Below are positions 7,038 to 9,946 of a stretch of 9,946 bases of DNA, piece after piece. The translations under genes and the position numbers were made by a program. Within the stretch, counting starts at the first letter, position 1. The number at the start of each line of letters is the position of its first letter. Source of the stretch: Armatimonadota bacterium (GTDB taxonomy: Bacteria > Armatimonadota > UBA10988); the NCBI GenBank assembly GCA_016183835.1, contig JACPDV010000562.1, positions 1 through 9,946 on the forward strand. The letters are read 5' to 3'. The notes beneath the pieces were generated by a model that saw nothing but the letters and a program-made list of their open reading frames with translations, was not told the origin of the DNA and made no database searches.

Positions 7038-7898
7038 CTATCCGCCCGCCGCCGGCGCCATCGGCACCTCCGGCGCGACTTGCGCGATGTTCGGCTTCAC
7101 CGTGTAGGTGCTGTTCCCCGCCGCCCAGTTCAGACCCGCCAACACCACCTTGCGGAAGATTGGGTTCGTCCACACGTCCTCGCGATGCCCCATCGACGTG
7201 TAGAACACCCGGCCCTGCCCCTGCTGACGGATCCACGTCGACGGGTACACCGGCTTGCCCTCGTACATCGGGCCGGTCATCCCCTCGGTCGACTGCAGGT
7301 AGATCACCTGCGCGTCCGCCGCGTAGTTCTTCAACGCGTACCACTCTTCGAACATCTCGTACTGCTGGTCGGCGCCTTCCAGGCCGGGGAAGTCGGTGGT
7401 CACCAGCTTCTGCGTCGCCTTCTGCTGCGCCCCGTGCGTCACGAACTCGGCGCCGATCATTCGGATATAGGGATCAACTTCCTTGCCCGAGTGCATGGTG
7501 TCCGTGGCGCAGTGGAAGCCGACGAAGCCCTTGCCCTGCTGGATGAACTCGAGCAGCGCGTCGCGCCCGCCCTCGGGCCACGGCGGCTGGGCGTCGGTCC
7601 CGGCCTGGAACAGGTTGCCCGTGGTGTAGAGCGCCACCACGTCGTACGGCGCCAGGCCGTCCCGCGTGAAGACGGACCCGTCCTTGGTGCAGGTGACCGC
7701 GAACCCGTTGGCCGCGCCGAGCTCGGTGAGCTGGACCTCGGCGTGGCCGGGCTGGCCGTCCTTGCGGGTGATCACCGGGTGCTGGAAGCCGCTCGACTTG
7801 GTGAAGAAGAGCACCTTCTTCGGCGCGGCGGCGCGGGTGGGCAGGACGACCGCGAGCACGGTGAGTACGGCGGAGAGGGCGAGCAAGAGTCGCTTCAT
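7038..7898 (-). CDS. Secreted ThuA-domain protein (trehalose-utilisation-like, GATase-like fold)
   Basis: The 286-residue product starts at ATG 7898, with GGGGAG 6 nt upstream, and stops at TAG 7038. Residues 1-25 are a good signal peptide: basic MKR, a hydrophobic stretch LLLALSAVLTVLAVVL, then TRAAA. The mature protein opens with KKVLFFTKSSGFQHPVI, the first strand and loop of ThuA domains. GFVGFHCATDTMHSG holds the conserved H129 and C130 at the place of the GATase nucleophile elbow. MFEEWYAL and GQGRVFYTSMGHRED (H228) are the other ThuA hallmarks. The domain fills nearly the whole protein, followed by a short Pro/Ala-rich tail. ThuA proteins are linked to sugar metabolism, notably trehalose and keto-sugar conversion, but many paralogues are uncharacterised and the exact reaction here cannot be named. 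The gene is first in a same-strand run with the CHAT and GH2 genes and is divergent from the pilin-like gene. Confidence 0.93.
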   Translation of the reverse strand: MKRLLLALSAVLTVLAVVLPTRAAAPKKVLFFTKSSGFQHPVITRKDGQPGHAEVQLTELGAANGFAVTCTKDGSVFTRDGLAPYDVVALYTTGNLFQAGTDAQPPWPEGGRDALLEFIQQGKGFVGFHCATDTMHSGKEVDPYIRMIGAEFVTHGAQQKATQKLVTTDFPGLEGADQQYEMFEEWYALKNYAADAQVIYLQSTEGMTGPMYEGKPVYPSTWIRQQGQGRVFYTSMGHREDVWTNPIFRKVVLAGLNWAAGNSTYTVKPNIAQVAPEVPMAPAAGG

Positions 7899-8054
7899 GG
7901 GACGCTCCCCTTGTCGGATTCGACCCCATCTCGCGCCGACCTCCTCGCGTCACGGCGAAGGAGGAATGGCGCGGGCGGCAGCGAACCCGGGCATGCGGAG
8001 CGGAGCCGGCCGGAGCCGGCGCGCTCGGCGGCACTTCTCCGCTGGAGGGCCGCC
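7899..8054. promoter_or_regulatory. Divergent intergenic region between the thuA-like and pilin-like genes
   Basis: These 156 bp separate two divergent starts, so they must hold the promoters of both genes or of their transcripts. I could not pick out -35/-10 pairs with confidence in such GC-rich DNA. The visible landmarks are the ribosome sites at both ends (GGGGAG for the thuA-like gene on the minus strand; GGAGG at 8045-8049 for the pilin-like gene), an AGGAGG at 7959-7964, and a tandem 10-bp repeat at 8001-8020. Confidence 0.4.
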
Positions 8055-8058
8055 ATGA
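7966..8058 (+). CDS. Possible 30-residue Arg-rich leader peptide overlapping the pilin start (doubtful)
   Basis: An ATG at 7966 opens a 30-codon frame, MARAAANPGMRSGAGRSRRA and onward, whose TGA overlaps the pilin ATG as ATGA. That arrangement would allow translational coupling. An AGGAGG precedes the ATG but ends only 1 nt before it, which is too close for normal initiation. The frame is also open for a long way upstream, antisense to the thuA-like gene, as expected by chance in GC-rich DNA. The basic composition is typical of such chance frames. I list it only because of the ATGA overlap. Confidence 0.12.
   Translation: MARAAANPGMRSGAGRSRRARRHFSAGGPP
8001..8020. repeat. Tandem 10-bp direct repeat with two GCCGGC palindromes
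   Basis: The unit cggagccggc occurs twice head to tail and is preceded by a third partial copy, cggag, at 7996-8000. Each full unit contains the palindrome GCCGGC (8005-8010 and 8015-8020). It lies 35 bp before the pilin-like start, in the region expected to carry its leader or promoter. It could be an operator-like site or simply a low-complexity GC repeat; nothing in the sequence decides. Confidence 0.5.
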
Positions 8059-8669
8059 GACCGCGAGTCCGAGCCTTCACCCTGATCGAGCTGCTGGTGG
8101 TGATCGCCATCATCGCCATCCTGGCTGCGATCCTCTTCCCGGTCTTCGCCAAGGCCCGGGAGAAGGCGCGCCAGGTGAGCTGCCTGTCGAACCTGAAGCA
8201 GCTCGGCCTGGCCGTGGTGATGTACAGCCAGGACTACGACCAGAGGACGCCCATCGGCTTCAACGGCGACTGGTGGGACTTGTGTTGGCGGGGACGGGGC
8301 TACCCGTACGCCAAGAACTACCAGCTCTTCGCTTGCCCCTCGACCCCCTTCGCCGGCCCGCCCGCGGACACGGGCAGCTACGGCATCAACGCCTACGTCG
8401 GCGAGGCGGTGGCCTATGTCCGGCTGGGGCGGGTCGAGTCCCCGGCCGAGACCTTCGCCTTGGGCGAGAACGACGACGGGGACTGGGTGATCGAGCCGCG
8501 CGACGACATGGGCTTCACGATCCCGCTCCCCGGCCCGTGGCCGCAGCCCGGCTGGGTCAAGGACCACCACAACGAAGGCGCCAACTTCGCCTTCCTCGAC
8601 GGGCACGGCAAGTGGCAGAGGATGACCACGGCGCACCAAGACAACTGCTACGCATGGGTCCTCAAGTAG
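8055..8669 (+). CDS. Type IV pilin-like protein with DUF1559 / H-X9-DG domain
   Basis: The 204-residue product starts at ATG 8055, with GGAGG 5 nt upstream. The short basic leader MRPRVRA is followed by F8-TLIE, with the invariant Glu at position +5 of the mature protein (E12). A hydrophobic helix (LLVVIAIIAILAAILFPVF) then gives the N-methylated pilin stalk. Prepilin peptidase should cut between A7 and F8; Ala at -1 instead of Gly is a variation. KAREKARQVSCLSNLKQLG continues the helix. Near the C-terminus H172 and D182-G183 in HNEGANFAFLDGH form the H-X9-DG motif of prepilin-type processing-associated proteins. Four Cys residues could form disulfides. Such proteins are exported, assembled or anchored via the type II secretion / type IV pilus machinery, and occur in many copies per genome in Planctomycetota, Verrucomicrobiota and Armatimonadota; individual roles are mostly unknown. 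No assembly genes lie beside it. It converges on the Lhr-like gene. Confidence 0.95.
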   Translation: MRPRVRAFTLIELLVVIAIIAILAAILFPVFAKAREKARQVSCLSNLKQLGLAVVMYSQDYDQRTPIGFNGDWWDLCWRGRGYPYAKNYQLFACPSTPFAGPPADTGSYGINAYVGEAVAYVRLGRVESPAETFALGENDDGDWVIEPRDDMGFTIPLPGPWPQPGWVKDHHNEGANFAFLDGHGKWQRMTTAHQDNCYAWVLK

Positions 8670-8676
8670 CGGCGCC

Positions 8677-9946
8677 TCACCGCACCTGCCGCCACAGCTT
8701 GACCCCGCGGTCGTCCGCGGTGGTCTCGAAGCGCTCCCGCAGCGCCGGCAGATACGCGCTCTCGCGCGCCGGCTCGCCGTTGATCGCCTCCACCGTGAGA
8801 TGCCGCACCGGCTGCCCCGGCCGCGTCTGCTGCGCCTCCAGGAAAGCCAGGTACTCGGCCAGGCGCGGTGCGTCGGGTGGCACGCGGACCTCCAGCTCCT
8901 TGCCGCCGCGGCGTGAGATCAGCACCAGCCGGCGGCCGTGGTAGACCAGGTGGTTGCTGACCCGCCGCTCGGGCAGGTCGTCGAGTCCGCCCAGGCGGAG
9001 GCCGCAGGGCGAGGCCGGGTCCACCGCGTTGAGCCACCAGATCGCCTCGTCCGGGAGCCGGCGGAGCGCCGCCGGGAGGCTCGGCCCGGCGAACTGCAGG
9101 CCGGGGATGCCGTCGAAGAACAGCCCGCTGACGATCTCGCCGGAGAGCTCCATCAGCCGCAGGGCGCGGAACAGCCGGCCCCATTGCAGCGCGGTCAGCT
9201 CGTGGGCCAGCAGCTCGCGGAAGAGGATGCCGTAGCGGTCGAGGAGCAGCCGGGCGCGGTCCTTGTCGCGCTCGAGGCGGCTGATGGGGTCGGCGTCGGG
9301 CTCGGGCGGCGGCAGGCGGTACCAGTTGCCGTGGAACGGGCGCGACGCCTGCCAGCGCCGGAACCCGCCGCGCCCGCCGGTGCCCGGGCGCTCGAGGATC
9401 CGCTGCCGCGTGGACTCATCGGCCAGCGCCCGCGGCCGGAAGCGCGTGCCCACGCCCAGCCGGAGCGCGGCGAAGCTGTCGTTGCTCACCTCCCCGCGCC
9501 ACACGGCCGACCACAGCGCCTCGGCCAGCCGGTCGCTCGTCAGGCCGCTCCGCGGGAGCAGCTCGGTGAAGGGGTAGCGGCCCTCGGCGGGCACCGGCGG
9601 GTCGGCCGTCTCGCCCGGCTCCGCCAGCTCGTCGCGGAGCAGCTCGAGCTGGTCGGCGAAGGCCAGCGAGACCACCTTCGGCCCGTGGCCGAACCAGGCC
9701 AGGTCGCTGTCGAGGAACAGCGCGTCGAGCCAGGCCGGCTGGTAGCCGGGCACGCGGGCGGGGAGCAGCTCGGCCTCCACCAGCTCGGCGGCGAGCGGCA
9801 GGCCGAGGAGCTTCTCGATGGCCTGCTGCAGCCGCTCGCGGCCGGCCTGCGAGGGGCTCTGGGTCGCGGCCTCGTCGCCGCCGCGGCGGGCCAGGCCCTG
9901 CCACCAGGCGAGGTAGAGCGGGAACGCCTCGGCGGGGAGCGGCTCG
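8677..9946 (-). CDS. lhr: Lhr-type large DNA helicase, C-terminal part only (5' end missing)
   Basis: The frame is open from the right edge to TGA 8677, giving 422 residues of the C-terminus; the ATPase core and start lie outside the window. I recognise the Lhr C-terminal region. RERLQQAIEKLLGLPLAAEL leads to LLPARVPGYQPAWLDAL, the usual sequence after the helicase core's winged-helix part. RARLLLDRYGILFRELL, then WGRLFRALRLMELSGEIVSG and FFDGIPGLQFAGPSLPAALR, is the hallmark of the winged-helix array in the Lhr tail, which resembles the AlkZ/YcaQ family. Lhr proteins are superfamily 2 3'-to-5' DNA translocases linked to DNA repair; a uracil-DNA glycosylase activity has been reported for the E. 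coli tail. GTG 9780 inside this frame is not the start, since the Lhr similarity continues upstream of it. The stop is 7 bp from the pilin-like stop, with the genes convergent. It is probably unrelated to the other genes here. Confidence 0.85.
   Translation of the reverse strand, partial: EPLPAEAFPLYLAWWQGLARRGGDEAATQSPSQAGRERLQQAIEKLLGLPLAAELVEAELLPARVPGYQPAWLDALFLDSDLAWFGHGPKVVSLAFADQLELLRDELAEPGETADPPVPAEGRYPFTELLPRSGLTSDRLAEALWSAVWRGEVSNDSFAALRLGVGTRFRPRALADESTRQRILERPGTGGRGGFRRWQASRPFHGNWYRLPPPEPDADPISRLERDKDRARLLLDRYGILFRELLAHELTALQWGRLFRALRLMELSGEIVSGLFFDGIPGLQFAGPSLPAALRRLPDEAIWWLNAVDPASPCGLRLGGLDDLPERRVSNHLVYHGRRLVLISRRGGKELEVRVPPDAPRLAEYLAFLEAQQTRPGQPVRHLTVEAINGEPARESAYLPALRERFETTADDRGVKLWRQVR
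8701..8725. terminator. Strong GC hairpin just past the pilin-like stop (candidate, no U-tract)
   Basis: CCGCGG (8705-8710) and CCGCGG (8715-8720) form a perfect 6-bp stem with the loop TCGT. Allowing one bulged T at 8721, the stem extends by GACC (8701-8704) pairing with GGTC (8722-8725), giving 10 bp in all. It starts 31 nt after the pilin-like stop and lies inside the 3' end of the convergent Lhr-like gene, encoding part of TTADDRGVK. No T-run follows on either strand, so it would be an atypical terminator or 3'-end stabiliser at best. Confidence 0.35.

Noticed and set aside
7020..7040. A terminator just after the thuA-like stop
   Set aside because: The stem is only 5 bp with an 8-nt loop and no T-run; it is not convincing in DNA of this composition.
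7080..8669. An extended N-terminus for the pilin-like protein (frame open from 7080)
   Set aside because: Upstream codons are antisense to the thuA-like gene. ATG 8055 has a well-placed GGAGG and puts FTLIE right after a seven-residue basic leader, as prepilins require.
8677..9780. A complete 367-residue gene starting at GTG 9780
   Set aside because: The same frame continues open to the window edge with sequence that matches the Lhr C-terminal region, so GTG 9780 is an internal Val codon of a longer gene.

Overview
This is a strongly GC-rich bacterial window, most likely from the Armatimonadota or a close relative. The best clue is the type IV pilin-like protein at 8055-8669. Its N-terminal segment reads FPVFAKAREKARQ after the FTLIELLVVIAIIAILAAI helix, and it has a C-terminal H-X9-DG motif. 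As I remember the family, this form is typical of Armatimonadota, whereas planctomycete DUF1559 proteins usually read LLPAVQQAREAARR. The phylum is therefore an inference from one protein family.

Layout. (1) 1-3576, minus strand: a very large secreted glycoside hydrolase family 2 (GH2) protein whose 3' end lies outside the window. It has an unassigned N-terminal module of about 330 residues, a complete GH2 core with both catalytic glutamates, and a C-terminal ThuA/GATase-like domain. (2) 3577-3680: a short leader with several inverted repeats in front of the GH2 start. (3) 3681-6884, minus: a PDZ/TPR/CHAT caspase-like peptidase. Its PDZ-like sequence continues upstream to 6965, where an in-frame TGA stands, so the true start is unresolved. 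The TPR part is an array of nine 123-bp (41-residue) units. (4) 7038-7898, minus: a secreted ThuA-domain protein. (5) 7899-8054: a divergent intergenic region. (6) 8055-8669, plus: the pilin-like protein. (7) 8677 to the right edge, minus: the C-terminal part of an Lhr-type large helicase, convergent with the pilin gene and separated from it by 7 bp.

How they may work together. The thuA-like, CHAT and GH2 genes run in the same direction with gaps of about 70-150 and 104 bp, so they could be one transcription unit, though each gap could also hold a promoter. ThuA-like and GH2 proteins both suggest extracytoplasmic carbohydrate use. The role of the CHAT peptidase beside them is unknown. The most unusual points are the disrupted PDZ start of the CHAT gene, its regular 41-residue TPR array, and the ThuA-like fold appearing both as a separate protein and as the tail of the GH2 enzyme. 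I see no CRISPR array, tRNA, rRNA, transposase or integrase. No stretch longer than 300 bases lacks a gene.
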